A stretch of 58,169 nucleotides of DNA from Syntrophaceae bacterium UBA5744 (lineage in GTDB: Bacteria > Desulfobacterota > Syntrophia > Syntrophales > UBA2192). The stretch lies in contig DIFQ01000085.1 in the NCBI GenBank assembly GCA_002419215.1, positions 1-58,169 on the forward strand. The letters are read 5' to 3'. The notes under the pieces were generated by a model, which saw only the letters and a list, made by a program, of their open reading frames with translations, searched no databases and was not told the DNA's origin. The translations under genes and the position numbers were made by a program. Shown here one piece after another: positions 1-8,714 of the stretch. The number at the start of each line of letters is the position of its first letter. Positions within the stretch are counted from its first letter, which is position 1.

Positions 1-279
1 GATGCACAACAAACCCGGAAGACCCCCTTTTTTAAAGTGCCTGTTTTGGTTATCGCAGCGGGTCCCGAAACTCCTTTTCGCTCCGCTTTTCTCTCTTGTT
101 TCGATGCTAACCTAGCGCATCAGCACCGAAATAAAAATCGGCGGCAGTCTGAAATTGGGATCAGACAGGCATCGAGGCATAGCTCAGACGGGGGCCAAGG
201 GGGCCATCAGACGCTGTCCGATGGAAGGCCGGGAGGCAGCCTGAAAAAGGATCGGGTATGGGGCCCCGCGTCCAGGGAA
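1..279. other. No gene recognised at left edge
   Basis: This stretch lies downstream of hslO and its terminator. Short open frames exist on both strands, but none has a ribosome binding site, a recognisable family or gene-like residue composition. It may hold the end of a transcript or a promoter for something left of the window; I see nothing specific. Confidence 0.4.
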
Positions 280-315
280 TAAAAAAAGGGCCCTGGCGAA
301 CTGTCGCGAGGACCT
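280..315 (-). terminator. Rho-independent terminator of hslO
   Basis: Read on the minus strand, a stem GGTCCT/AGGGCC (one G-U pair) encloses a second short stem GCGA/TCGC, and is followed by a run of seven T. It begins 33 bases past the hslO stop codon, the expected place for its terminator. Confidence 0.8.
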
Positions 316-347
316 TCTCGTGGTTCTGCTTATAAGGGGTTCTTCGT

Positions 348-1250
348 CTACGAACCCGCCCGCGGCACGGCGCACTCGATATCGGAGATCAACTGCTCGA
401 GATCAAGGCGGTCGAAACGGTAGACCGCCCGGCAGAATTCGCATCCCACCTCGGCCTCGCCGTGCTCCTCGAGCAAGTGCGTCAGCTCTTTACAACCCAG
501 CGAAATGAGCACTCTCTCGATCCGGTCCCGGTTGCAGGTACACCGGAAGGAGAGGCCTTTCTTCTCCAGGATCTCGAAGGGAATCCCTTCGAAGAGCATG
601 CCGATCAGTTCCTCCGGGGTTTTGCCGTCACGGAGAACGTGGGTCACGGCGCCGATTTTTCGGATGTTCACGATGAGCTGATCGATCGTCTGATCCTCCG
701 AGGGCGGCAGGGTCTGGATCAGAAACCCTCCTGCCGCCGACACGTGCCCGTCCGTCTCGACGTAGACCCCCAGCCCCACGGCCGAGGGGATCTGCTCGGA
801 TTCGACGAAGTAGTAGGCGATGTCTTCGGCGATCTCGCCCGTGCGCAGCTTCACGATGCCTTGGTAGGGCTCGTCGAGCCCCACGTCCTTGAATACGGTA
901 AGAAAGCCTTTCGTCCCAAGGGCCCCCGAGACGTGCAGCTTTCCATCATCCTTGACCATCACATCGATGTCCGGGACCCCCACGAAGCCGCGCACGGTTC
1001 CCTCGCTGTCGGCCTCGACGAGGATCTTTTTCAGCGGGCCGTTGCCCTCGAACTTGAGCCCCACCCGCAGGCCCGGCTTGGTCAGCGCCCCCAGCAGGAG
1101 CCCCCCCGTGAGGGCCCGGCCCAATGCCGCCGAGGCCGTCGGCGTCGTTCCGTGGAGCCGGCAGGCCAGGTTCACCAGCTCCGTCGTCCGGCAGGACAGC
1201 CCGATGACGTTTGCCTTGTCGCTGAGCACGCGAATGAGATAATCGGACAT
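348..1250 (-). CDS. hslO: Hsp33 redox-regulated chaperone
   Basis: Hsp33 is a cytoplasmic holdase chaperone that is switched on by oxidation and unfolding of its C-terminal zinc centre, protecting proteins from aggregation under oxidative heat stress. The 300-residue product has the usual family length. The N-terminal region (about 1-180) carries the family core, for example GGLLLGALTKPGLRVGLKFE. The redox switch is visible as C237-T-C239 followed by C270-EF-C273, the CXC and CXXC pairs that bind zinc. The gene is followed by a good intrinsic terminator. Immediately upstream on the same strand is a PAS-domain protein, about 40 bases away, so the two may be co-transcribed. Assignment is firm; whether the neighbour is functionally linked to redox sensing is only a guess. 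Confidence 0.96.
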   Translation of the reverse strand: MSDYLIRVLSDKANVIGLSCRTTELVNLACRLHGTTPTASAALGRALTGGLLLGALTKPGLRVGLKFEGNGPLKKILVEADSEGTVRGFVGVPDIDVMVKDDGKLHVSGALGTKGFLTVFKDVGLDEPYQGIVKLRTGEIAEDIAYYFVESEQIPSAVGLGVYVETDGHVSAAGGFLIQTLPPSEDQTIDQLIVNIRKIGAVTHVLRDGKTPEELIGMLFEGIPFEILEKKGLSFRCTCNRDRIERVLISLGCKELTHLLEEHGEAEVGCEFCRAVYRFDRLDLEQLISDIECAVPRAGS

Positions 1251-1289
1251 GATGAACAGGATTTGGGTAATGGGTATCGGGGTATTGGA

Positions 1290-2138
1290 TCAGGCGGAAC
1301 CCTCTTTTTCCTGGTACTTGCGGAGGAGCTCCGTCAGCTTCTTTTCGCTTGCTGCCAGCGCCTCCTCGGCCCGTTTGCGCTCCGTAATGTCGTTATAGGT
1401 GGCGATGATTCTCTTGTCCCGGAGGCTTTCGCCGATGATCGAGACGCTCACCAGGCAGAAAATCGTCTCGCCATCCCTGCGCCGGCAGGGAAACTCGGCC
1501 CTGTAGGTCCGCTCATTCTGAAGCGCCTGATACAAATTCCTTCCGACTTCTTCATCGACTTCGTCGCTCAGGTAGAGCACCCTCGTGCGCTGGCCGACCA
1601 GTTCCTCGGGCTTCCAGCCAAAAACTTCCTCAACCGCATGATTGGCAAAGACAATGCGGCGCTCCTGCATGCCCATCACCGCGATGGGAAGCGCGTCGAG
1701 AATGGAACTCTGCAGGGCCTGCAGCTCCTTCAATTTCTCCGCGGCCTCTCTCTGTGCGGTCAGATCCATGGAGTTGCCGAGCACGGCCCGTTTCCCCTTG
1801 TAGGAAATTGCGTGTACGGTTTCCTGGATCCACTTCACGGAGCCGTCTTTCGCGATGATCCGGAACTGATAGGGGGTAGGCCTCTCCCCTTTCAGCATCT
1901 TGATGGCATTTTCTCTTGCAGTCAGCCGATCATCGGGATGGATGAGGCGAAGGGTTTCCATTCCCAGCATTTCCTGCTCTTCATATTTGCCCATCGCGGC
2001 AAAATTGGGATTGACGAACCGGAACTTCCCGTTTTGCACAACATAGACACTTTCGTATTCACATTCCTGCAGCATTTTTGCTTTCAGCGAAGGCAACGAC
2101 ATCAGCAATTCGTTTCGGGTCGCACCCCTGTTTCTCAT
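1290..2138 (-). CDS. Tandem PAS-domain sensor protein without output domain
   Basis: Predicted cytoplasmic sensor of 282 residues made of two PAS folds (roughly residues 20-130 and 145-260) and a short C-terminal coiled coil rich in E, K and L. Typical PAS/PAC motifs are visible: RLIHPDDR and FRIIAKDGSVKWI in the first, VEEVFGWKPEELVGQ and YNDITERKRAEEALAA in the second. No histidine kinase, GGDEF, EAL or HTH domain follows, so it must act through partners or be a truncated kinase. The chosen ATG has GGAG eight bases upstream; an in-frame ATG 69 bases earlier (2207) is also possible. It may be co-transcribed with hslO, which starts 39 bases downstream. Ligand and partner are unknown. Confidence 0.8.
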   Translation of the reverse strand: MRNRGATRNELLMSLPSLKAKMLQECEYESVYVVQNGKFRFVNPNFAAMGKYEEQEMLGMETLRLIHPDDRLTARENAIKMLKGERPTPYQFRIIAKDGSVKWIQETVHAISYKGKRAVLGNSMDLTAQREAAEKLKELQALQSSILDALPIAVMGMQERRIVFANHAVEEVFGWKPEELVGQRTRVLYLSDEVDEEVGRNLYQALQNERTYRAEFPCRRRDGETIFCLVSVSIIGESLRDKRIIATYNDITERKRAEEALAASEKKLTELLRKYQEKEGSA

Positions 2139-2330
2139 TGTTACAACTCCGCATGCATTGTCTGAATATGGATATACCCCATACTCTTTTTTTTCGAAAA
2201 TAACCATGCCTTTCTCGCTCCCGACGCAGGCTCGGGTCGGGGTGTAAATGAGACGGCCTGCGGGGGGGAAGAAGATGGCAACAGATTGAAATGTTTAAGA
2301 AATATGGATACGGGCGGGGCGCGGGAAAGA

Positions 2331-2377
2331 AAAGGGGACAGGATGTCGCACCGCGACGAACATCTTGTCCCCCTGTT
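2331..2377 (-). terminator. Terminator hairpin, T-runs on both sides
   Basis: A 13-base inverted repeat (2334-2346 with 2360-2372, one G-U pair) is flanked by A-rich sequence on the left and CCCTGTTTTT on the right, so it looks like a terminator in both directions. The gene it most likely serves is the minus-strand gene ending at 2412. Confidence 0.75.
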
Positions 2378-2411
2378 TTTCTGCGCCGCCGGGACATCTG
2401 CCGCAGGATGA

Positions 2412-2828
2412 TTACCTGAACGACAGGCTCGTGTGGAGGATCCGTTCGTTCTGGACGCTGATCTGCCCCTCGAAGTTCGTCTTCGGCACGGTCACGGTAT
2501 AGGTTGCAGGCGTGTATCTCGTCTTCCACACGATGACGGTGTATTTTCCGTTCGGCAGGGTTGCCTTGAACTTCCCCTTCTCGTCGGTCAGTGCCTTGGC
2601 GGCCACCTTGCCCCGGACCGTATCGGCCCCCGAGCCTCCGACGTCAAGATCCAGGTCCTTCCCGATGATGACCTGCGCCCCGGCCAGGGGGACATCCTTC
2701 GGCAGGGCCATCTGGCTGGCTTTCTTGCTCGTGGTGACGGTGCCGCTCAGCGTGGCGGCAAAGGCGCTGCCGGCCACAAACAGCACGAGGGAAAACGAGA
2801 GCAGCAGAACGACTGATTTTCGTGACAT
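2412..2828 (-). CDS. Small secreted protein with carboxypeptidase-regulatory-like beta fold
   Basis: A 138-residue exported protein of unknown role. The first 25 residues form a clear Sec signal peptide (MSRKSVV, then a long hydrophobic run ending GSAFA-ATL). The remainder contains the pattern ALTDEKGKFKATLPNGKYTV followed by a YTPATYTVTV strand pair, typical of CarboxypepD_reg-like/transthyretin-like beta sandwich modules that sit in periplasmic or surface proteins. The start is fixed by AGGAGG seven bases before ATG 2828; the open frame continues further upstream, but that extension lacks these signals. It is divergent from the lipoprotein gene at 3049 across about 220 bases. Function cannot be deduced further. 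Confidence 0.8.
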   Translation of the reverse strand: MSRKSVVLLLSFSLVLFVAGSAFAATLSGTVTTSKKASQMALPKDVPLAGAQVIIGKDLDLDVGGSGADTVRGKVAAKALTDEKGKFKATLPNGKYTVIVWKTRYTPATYTVTVPKTNFEGQISVQNERILHTSLSFR

Positions 2829-3048
2829 GAAAAACCTCCTGAATGGATTGGGTGCTGCAAATTCCGACACCTGCCATGCAAGCGGAATACCAACCGGCAC
2901 AATCCGCCTGTTGAGGATTGAAACGAACATCCCCCATCCACAGGGGGCTTTCCCTGGAAAAAATGATTTTGCCCGATTGCCTGCGCGCCGCTTTAATGAT
3001 ATTGTCTCGTCACAATACCAACTTGCAGATTCACAAAGGAGGGGTGCC

Positions 3049-3288
3049 ATGAGGATCATCAGAGTCATCACCGTGATTATGGCCGTCGTTTTCGCTTTGA
3101 ACATGGCCGCATGCTGCGGACCCGACAACACGGAGGTCAAGAAGACAGAGGTCATCAACCAGCCGACCGTCGGGCAGCAGTTGGACGATCTCGACAAGGC
3201 TTACAAGAACGGTGCGATTACCAGGGAAGAATACGAGAAGACCAAGAAGGGCATCCTGGAGAAAGCAGCGCCGACCGAGAAAAAGTAA
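3049..3288 (+). CDS. Small lipoprotein with SHOCT-like C-terminus
   Basis: A 79-residue predicted lipoprotein. A charged start (MRIIR) is followed by a hydrophobic stretch and a plausible lipobox ending in AAC at residues 20-22, so it should be lipid-anchored. The C-terminal segment LDDLDKAYKNGAITREEYEK matches the short SHOCT pattern (a helix pair found at the end of many small membrane proteins and thought to aid oligomerisation). The start has AAAGGAGGGG about five bases upstream. It stands 26 bases before the YidD-like gene and may be the first gene of that group. Function unknown. Confidence 0.75.
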   Translation: MRIIRVITVIMAVVFALNMAACCGPDNTEVKKTEVINQPTVGQQLDDLDKAYKNGAITREEYEKTKKGILEKAAPTEKK

Positions 3289-3314
3289 CCCTATTTTCCT
3301 TTTTCTGAGCGTGC

Positions 3315-3758
3315 ATGGCGGTGGGTTTTATGCCACGAACCGCAGAATGGCGGCGAGTCCTCATCGTGTCGACGATGCTCGCCGCTTTCTGTATCGCAGG
3401 TCCCGTTGCGCCGTCTTCCGGGTCGGACCTCACGATGAAGGGGCCCCGGGAAGAGGTGCGGGACCTCGACAGGAAAGACGATCCGGAAACATCGAGCATC
3501 CGCGTTGCGATGCTCGGACTGATCGGGTTTTACCAGCACTTCATTTCTCCCGCAGGTGGGGTTGACCGTTGCGGTTTCCGGCCAAGCTGCTCCCTTTACG
3601 GGCATCAAGCCATCAGGGAGCAGGGCCCCGTCGTGGGGGTCATGATGACGGCAGACCGGCTGACCCGGTGCAACATGTTCGAAAGGCCGGGCTACAGGCG
3701 CCTCCCCAACGGAAAGCTCTACGATCCCGTTTCAAACAACCTGCTCTTCGAAAAATGA
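3315..3758 (+). CDS. YidD-family membrane insertion factor-like protein
   Basis: Contains the YidD signature around residues 67-118: LIGFYQHFISPAGG, then RCGFRPSCSLYGHQAI and a late cysteine in RLTRCN. YidD proteins assist YidC in inserting membrane proteins. This copy is 147 residues, longer than the usual 70-100, because about 60 extra residues including a possible signal anchor (VLIVSTMLAAFCIAG) precede the domain. It overlaps the next gene by four bases (ATGA), so the two are translationally coupled. A housekeeping yidD normally sits in the rpmH-rnpA-yidC cluster; none of those genes is here, so this is likely a second, specialised YidD-like protein working with the TPR partner. Confidence 0.8.
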   Translation: MAVGFMPRTAEWRRVLIVSTMLAAFCIAGPVAPSSGSDLTMKGPREEVRDLDRKDDPETSSIRVAMLGLIGFYQHFISPAGGVDRCGFRPSCSLYGHQAIREQGPVVGVMMTADRLTRCNMFERPGYRRLPNGKLYDPVSNNLLFEK

Positions 3759-4651
3759 AATCATTGCAGCGGCTCCTGCCGATCCCCTATTTGCTTCTCC
3801 TTGTTCTCGCCACGGTCTCCCCGCTTCATGCCGATGGCGGGGCGGTCCTTTTGACCGGTGAGGTCCAGCTGAAAATCGCCGACGCCTTCATGGAGGAAGG
3901 CGAGTACTACCGGGCGGTCACGGAATACAAGAAATTCCTGATTCTCTTCCCCGATTCTTTGAAGGCGGACTATGCCTCCTTCGTGATCGCCATGGCCTAT
4001 TTCAAGGGCGAGGAGTACGGGGCGGCCGCAAGGTCTTTCCTGGCCCTGCGGGAAAAATATCCCGAAAGCAGCTACGCGATCCAGGCCGGTTATTTCGAGG
4101 GGATCAGCCGGTGGAAAATGAAGAACTGCGACAGGGCGCGGGTGGCGTTGGAGACTCTCGTGGAGCAGCACCCCGATTCGGAATACGCACCCCGCTCACT
4201 GTTGGCAATCTGCCTGGCGGCTCTCGATGAAGGCAAGCCGGAAGTGGGCCGTCAGGCACTGAATCGATTCCTGAACCGGTACCCGGGACATCCCGGCGAG
4301 GAAAGTGTCAGGGAGGCCGCCGCGCAGATCGGCCGGTACCAGGAGCTTCCCGAGAAATCGCCGGTCCTTGCCGGGGTGATGTCGGCCATCCTGCCCGGAT
4401 CGGGTTACATCTACGCCGAACACTATGGGGACGGAATCACGGCGTTTCTCATCAACGGGCTCTTCATCGCGGGTACGATCACGGCCATCCATCAGGAAAA
4501 CTACGCCGTGGCCGGCATCGTAGGGGGTGTCGGAGTGCCTTTCTACCTGGGAAACATCTACGGATCGGCCAACGCGGCCAAAAAATGGAATCTCGCGGTT
4601 CGAAACGAGATCCTCCAGAAAATCCACTCGACCCTCGCCCCTCTTCTCTGA
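3755..4651 (+). CDS. TPR-repeat protein with C-terminal membrane domain
   Basis: Product of 298 residues. A signal peptide or anchor (about 1-25) is followed by tetratricopeptide-like repeats (about 30-205), with repeated patterns such as EEGEYYRAVTEYKKFLILFP and DSEYAPRSLLAICLAALDEG, resembling the YbgF/BamD type of periplasmic TPR. The last 90 residues (MSAILPGSGYIYAEHYGDGI onwards) are hydrophobic with a PGSGY motif like the DUF5683/TM2-type membrane segments. Start codon overlaps the stop of the YidD-like gene. The pair suggests an envelope protein assembly role, but no substrate can be named. Confidence 0.75.
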   Translation: MKSLQRLLPIPYLLLLVLATVSPLHADGGAVLLTGEVQLKIADAFMEEGEYYRAVTEYKKFLILFPDSLKADYASFVIAMAYFKGEEYGAAARSFLALREKYPESSYAIQAGYFEGISRWKMKNCDRARVALETLVEQHPDSEYAPRSLLAICLAALDEGKPEVGRQALNRFLNRYPGHPGEESVREAAAQIGRYQELPEKSPVLAGVMSAILPGSGYIYAEHYGDGITAFLINGLFIAGTITAIHQENYAVAGIVGGVGVPFYLGNIYGSANAAKKWNLAVRNEILQKIHSTLAPLL

Positions 4652-4731
4652 CGACAGGCCGGATTGTTCCGCCCGGTGGCATGATTCCCTGACAATCCGA
4701 GGGCGGCTCAAGCTTGCTGGAGCTGGGCGCA

Positions 4732-4761
4732 GCTCACGTGACCGACTTCGGTCACGTGAGC
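4732..4761. repeat. Perfect 14-bp inverted repeat between convergent genes
   Basis: GCTCACGTGACCGA and its exact complement are separated by only two bases. It lies in the 235-base gap between the ends of convergent genes. There is no T-run on either side, so it is not a standard intrinsic terminator; it could be a Rho-blocking or RNA-stabilising hairpin, or a palindromic protein site. Confidence 0.75.
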
Positions 4762-4886
4762 GTAAGCGATGGCATCCGGGCAGATCTGCCGCGCCATCGC
4801 CGATGCCCGGTGCGGCCGCATCATCAAGCCCGTCCTGCGGGAAACAAACGCAGGAAAAGCGCGGGAAGGCAGATTCGAAAAGTGCG

Positions 4887-7016
4887 TCAGCGAACCGCAT
4901 CGGCCTCGCCGACGGGGAGGGATATGCTGAACGTAGAGCCCTTGCCGGGCTCACTCCGGACCTCGATCCGGCCTGACATCTCGTCGATGAGGCCCTTGAC
5001 GATATAGAGCCCGAGACCCGTCCCCTTCCCATCTTTTTTTGACGTGAAGAACGGAAAGAAGATCTTCTTTTTTGTCTCCTCGTCCATGCCGCAGCCGTTG
5101 TCCGTGATTTCGATGGTGAAGCGATTCCCGCCGTTGTTTTCCGCGTAGGCATTGAGCCTCAGCATGGAATCCTGCTTGTCCGCCACCTGCGATGCATTGA
5201 TCAACAGATTGATAATCACCTGTTGGAGCGCCCAGGGGTCCACCAGGATCGTCGGCCGGTTCTCCTCGACGTCGACCTCAAAGATTCGGATGGTTCTCTG
5301 GATCTCATGCCGGCAGATGGAGACGGCTTTTTCGATCGGATCGCCGGGATCGACGGGCACTTTCATATCGCAGGTTCTTTTCTTCGAAAAGCCGGCGAAT
5401 TTGGCGACGGTCGCCTGGATGCGTTCCGCGCCGTTCTGGATATTCGTCAAAAGTTTCAGGATGTCTTCCTGGAATGCATCACCCGACATTCCCATGATTT
5501 CAAAGCCGGGCCTGCAGGCCGCCTGCTCCCGAACGATGGAAAGCATGGCGCCAAGATAATCCCTGAGAATCGGCACGTTGAAGACGATGAAGTTGGTCGG
5601 GTTGTTGATTTCATGGGTCAGGCTGGACACGAGAAGACCGAGGGTTGCCAGTTTCTCCTGCTGAATCAGCTCGATGGTCAGGATTTTTTCCTTGGTGACG
5701 TCGCTGATCCGGACAATGGCCGACCCCGAAACCCGATATTCCTCGTGAGTCGGGTAGATGAACACTTTTTCATATTTCCCCGACTTTTCAAGGCGTTTCG
5801 ACTCGAAGCTCGCCTCCTCGAAGCGCAGGACGGCCGATTGCACGGAGCTCAGCAGGTCGGGGGCGAAATGGTCTTGCGCCACAGCCGGAAGGAACTTCCC
5901 CAGGATCTCCAGGTAATCGGCTGAATGAAAGTAATCGACCGTCGCCCTGTTTGCCATCCGGATGCGCAGATCGCCATCGACCATGATGAGCGGATCGGAT
6001 ATGCTGTCGAATACGGATCGCAGGGTGTTCCGGCTATGCTGCAGCATCTCCTCGATCTTTCTGCGTTCCCGGAGCTCCGCATGCAGGGCCTCGTTTGCCT
6101 TCGCCAGCTCTGCGGTGCGCTCCGCAACGCGCGTTTCAAGGTCTGCGTAAGCCTTCAGAAGGGCTCTTTCAAATCCCTTCTGCTCCGTCACGTCACGCAG
6201 GATGACGGTGTACCGGTCCTCGTCGGTGACGTGCAGGGCCTTGACCGTGACTTCCCTGGAGTTCGAAAGGCGAAAGGACGTGCTGCCATCGGCCGGTTGC
6301 CGTCGCTTTTTGAAGGAGAGAAGCTTCGAGACTGCGGCCCGGTCCTCTTTCCGGAAAAAATCGGTGACTTTCGCGGAAATGAGGTCGAGTTCAGGCTGCC
6401 CGAGGAGGGAGATGGCTGCGGAATTTGCGAAGATGATCCTTCCCTCCTCCGTCAACTCTAGGCGACCTTCCGAAATATTCGAAATGAAGGTTTCGTGATT
6501 CCGGTTGATGGAGATCAGCTCGCCGATAATGCTTCGGGTCGGAACCTCCGCGGAGACGGCCGGGTGCCTGGCTCCTTTTTTCCGGGACCGTTTCTCCAGG
6601 CGCGACAGGGCTTCCCGGATCCTCCGATAGGTCTGGTTGAATGAGGCTTTTGCAACGCAGTCGTTGGCGCCCATTCCGAGGGTATCGACCTTTACCCCTT
6701 CGGTAGCCACGGCCGTGACGATGATGATGGGAATGTCCTTCACGGCCGTGTCCATCTCCCGGATCATGCGGCAAAGCCGATCTCCGCTGAGATTCGGCAT
6801 CACCAGGTCCAGAAGGATGACATCGGGCGTGACCGACTTCAGAATCTTCAGGGCTAAGGCGCCGTCCCTGGCCGTCAGCACATGGAAGCCGTCTTTCTTG
6901 AGAAACTTGGCCAACAGCGCGAGAAAGACCGGATCGTTGTCCACGATCAGGATTTGATCGACTTTCGCGGCCCGCAGGGCGTTCGCGCATTTTCCGGTGT
7001 GCGTTGATCGTTTCAC
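4887..7016 (-). CDS. Receiver-PAS-PAS histidine kinase
   Basis: A 709-residue cytoplasmic sensor kinase. Residues 20-140 form a receiver domain (phosphoacceptor D70 in VILLDLVMP). Two PAS regions follow at about 180-285 and 335-445, joined by a coiled coil (RVAERTAELAKANEAL). The H-box is SSLTHEINNPTNF near residue 470, and the ATPase domain shows the N-box NLLINASQV, G1 DNGCGM and G2 GKGTGLGLYIV. No transmembrane segment is visible. The start is a GTG with a weak ribosome site. A lone receiver gene ends 150 bases upstream on the same strand and is a likely partner. The fused N-terminal receiver implies input from another kinase. Confidence 0.9.
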   Translation of the reverse strand: MKRSTHTGKCANALRAAKVDQILIVDNDPVFLALLAKFLKKDGFHVLTARDGALALKILKSVTPDVILLDLVMPNLSGDRLCRMIREMDTAVKDIPIIIVTAVATEGVKVDTLGMGANDCVAKASFNQTYRRIREALSRLEKRSRKKGARHPAVSAEVPTRSIIGELISINRNHETFISNISEGRLELTEEGRIIFANSAAISLLGQPELDLISAKVTDFFRKEDRAAVSKLLSFKKRRQPADGSTSFRLSNSREVTVKALHVTDEDRYTVILRDVTEQKGFERALLKAYADLETRVAERTAELAKANEALHAELRERRKIEEMLQHSRNTLRSVFDSISDPLIMVDGDLRIRMANRATVDYFHSADYLEILGKFLPAVAQDHFAPDLLSSVQSAVLRFEEASFESKRLEKSGKYEKVFIYPTHEEYRVSGSAIVRISDVTKEKILTIELIQQEKLATLGLLVSSLTHEINNPTNFIVFNVPILRDYLGAMLSIVREQAACRPGFEIMGMSGDAFQEDILKLLTNIQNGAERIQATVAKFAGFSKKRTCDMKVPVDPGDPIEKAVSICRHEIQRTIRIFEVDVEENRPTILVDPWALQQVIINLLINASQVADKQDSMLRLNAYAENNGGNRFTIEITDNGCGMDEETKKKIFFPFFTSKKDGKGTGLGLYIVKGLIDEMSGRIEVRSEPGKGSTFSISLPVGEADAVR

Positions 7017-7166
7017 GGCTCAGAATCACCCGATGGATTTCACCATGGATTTTATCCGGATCGCCTCGAAAACCCCGCTCGAGGTGGCGGGCCGGGCGGC
7101 AGGGATCAGTTCGAAACGGTCAGGGTCCGTGACCGCGCGGGGGAATCGGCCGCGTGTAGTGCCGTT

Positions 7167-7568
7167 TCAGCCAAGTGCATTGCCGACCACTTCCCTCATC
7201 TGCCAGATCCCGACCGGCTTGATCAATATCTTGTCGATGCCGAAATCAGACGCCGTCTGGGGCGTGATCAGCTCGCTGTACCCCGTGCAGAGAATGATGG
7301 CGATGTCCGGCCTGATTTTTTTCATGTGATCGGCCAGGTCGAGTCCGCTCAGATGAGGCATCGCCTGGTCCGTAATGACGAGGTCGAATTCGTCGGGACC
7401 GGCCTTGAATGCTTCCAGGGCTTCGACACTGCTGATCCTCTTGCTCACTTCGTGGCCGAGTTGAAGCAGCATGTTGCAGTAGGTTTCACAGATGATTTCT
7501 TCGTCATCCACAAAAAGGATCCGCCCTCTTCTGCCGGTATGAACGGAAGCTGGATGCCGCTCTGCCAT
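7167..7568 (-). CDS. Stand-alone response regulator receiver
   Basis: Single-domain receiver of 133 residues. Key residues are all present: acidic pair D21-D22 in LFVDDEE, phosphoacceptor D67 in LVITDQAMPHLSG, T95 in LCTGYSE and K117 in ILIKPVG. There is no output domain, so it acts by protein contact or as a phosphate relay. The LCTGYSE/ITDQAMP style resembles receivers attached to hybrid kinases. Start chosen at ATG 7568 because GGGAGAG lies seven bases upstream. It precedes the kinase gene at 7016 on the same strand, suggesting one phosphorelay. Confidence 0.9.
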   Translation of the reverse strand: MAERHPASVHTGRRGRILFVDDEEIICETYCNMLLQLGHEVSKRISSVEALEAFKAGPDEFDLVITDQAMPHLSGLDLADHMKKIRPDIAIILCTGYSELITPQTASDFGIDKILIKPVGIWQMREVVGNALG

Positions 7569-7980
7569 TATCAACTCTCCCGCGGGACGATCATCGAACG
7601 GGGTCATCAGGAATTGGGAAAAGGAACCCTCACGTCAGTACTATCGGTCGATGGATCCGGATATGAATACGACGAAAGTATGATTTCCTCCTGGAGACAC
7701 ATCCAGATCGGACTGTGCCGCTGGGGCATACACGCCTATCCGCCCGAAAATTAGCGACTATTTCTATGAGAGAGGCCAACATGGAACGGTGAGCGAAAAT
7801 TCCGGAAGCCTGCGATCCGGCGGCACATTCCCCTTTAGCTTGATATCATTAGAGAATCCCGGGAAGGCCTTCACCGGCATGCATGATGCGATGGGGATGC
7901 GGGAAACGACAGGTCATTTCCGCCCTTGAGGCGGAGCCGGAGAAAACGTTCCCGGTCAAGAAGCGAAGAGAGGTGTCGCC
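7569..7980. other. Divergent intergenic region, no gene seen
   Basis: About 410 bases between the minus-strand receiver gene and the plus-strand gene at 7981. It should contain promoters for both directions. I checked for sigma-54 -24/-12 spacing around GGCGGCAC near 7820 and it does not fit. No convincing open frame. Confidence 0.4.
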
Positions 7981-8280
7981 ATGCAGCAGGCAATATCGAT
8001 GGTTTATTTGAACGAGCGCATGCCTTTTCCCCGATATTTCACGCCTTCGGATCTCAGGTCGCTTGTCGGGGAGAGATATGGTGCGGACGGCAATCTGATC
8101 GTGCTGGAAAAGGCCGGCAACGAGGTAACCGTGATCACCACCGAGGAGAATTCCCCCTGTGTGGATGCATTGAGCAGGGCGCTCCTCAAGGGCAAGAAGG
8201 TTTCGGTCAGGGTCGCGGAAAAAAGGGAGCTCCACCGGCTCATCACGAAAATCCATGATTTCTTCGGGTTCATTCATTAA
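7981..8280 (+). CDS. Hypothetical 99-residue protein
   Basis: I do not recognise this family. The product is small, soluble and mixed alpha/beta in appearance: a strand-rich middle (GADGNLIVLEKAGNEVTVIT) and a C-terminal helix ending FFGFIH. The start is supported by GAGAGGTG before the ATG. It is separated by only five bases from the next gene, so both are probably translated from one transcript. Nothing in the sequence points to an enzyme or a nucleic acid-binding fold. Confidence 0.6.
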   Translation: MQQAISMVYLNERMPFPRYFTPSDLRSLVGERYGADGNLIVLEKAGNEVTVITTEENSPCVDALSRALLKGKKVSVRVAEKRELHRLITKIHDFFGFIH

Positions 8281-8285
8281 CCGTG

Positions 8286-8627
8286 ATGAAGGACATAATC
8301 ATGATGGGAGCCATGCCTCACGAGAAACTGTTCGCCCTCAGGGAAGATATCCTGAAAGTCGCCGGCAGCAAGGATCTCCTCCAGGATCTGAATCGTGCAG
8401 TCGAGGAAATCATCGCACGCCGCGATGATGGAAAAATGAACCGTTCATTCCGGCGCGAGATCATCGAGCTGATCAGTTCCATCGAGATGATCAAGATCCG
8501 ATTTTTACTCGGGAATGTGCGCGCGAAGGATCTCCACAGGGAAGTCGAGTTCAGTCTCCAGCAATTCCACATGCGGCATCAGAACTTTGATTACCAGGAT
8601 GACCCGATATTCAGCTCCTATTTCTGA
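8286..8627 (+). CDS. Hypothetical alpha-helical protein
   Basis: Unrecognised 113-residue protein, predicted almost entirely helical and charged (for example LFALREDILKVAGSKDLLQD and FRREIIELISSIEMI). It follows the 99-residue gene directly, consistent with an operon. A GTG three bases upstream (8283) could also be used. The arrangement looks like a small two-protein unit, but no function can be assigned. Confidence 0.6.
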   Translation: MKDIIMMGAMPHEKLFALREDILKVAGSKDLLQDLNRAVEEIIARRDDGKMNRSFRREIIELISSIEMIKIRFLLGNVRAKDLHREVEFSLQQFHMRHQNFDYQDDPIFSSYF

Positions 8628-8714
8628 TCGGTACGTATCCGCTCCGATGGCAGGGAAGGCCGGCCCCTCGAGACAACAAGGAATGCGTGCCGGCCGGAGT
8701 CGTGTCGAAGGGAA

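Noticed and set aside
462..2165. Plus-strand open frame of 567 codons
   Set aside because: It is antisense to hslO and the PAS gene; the composition is H/R/P/G-rich and it has no family, while the minus-strand products are clear.
7810..7850. Possible sigma-54 promoter near GGCGGCACATTCC
   Set aside because: GG to GC spacing is 14 bases instead of 10.
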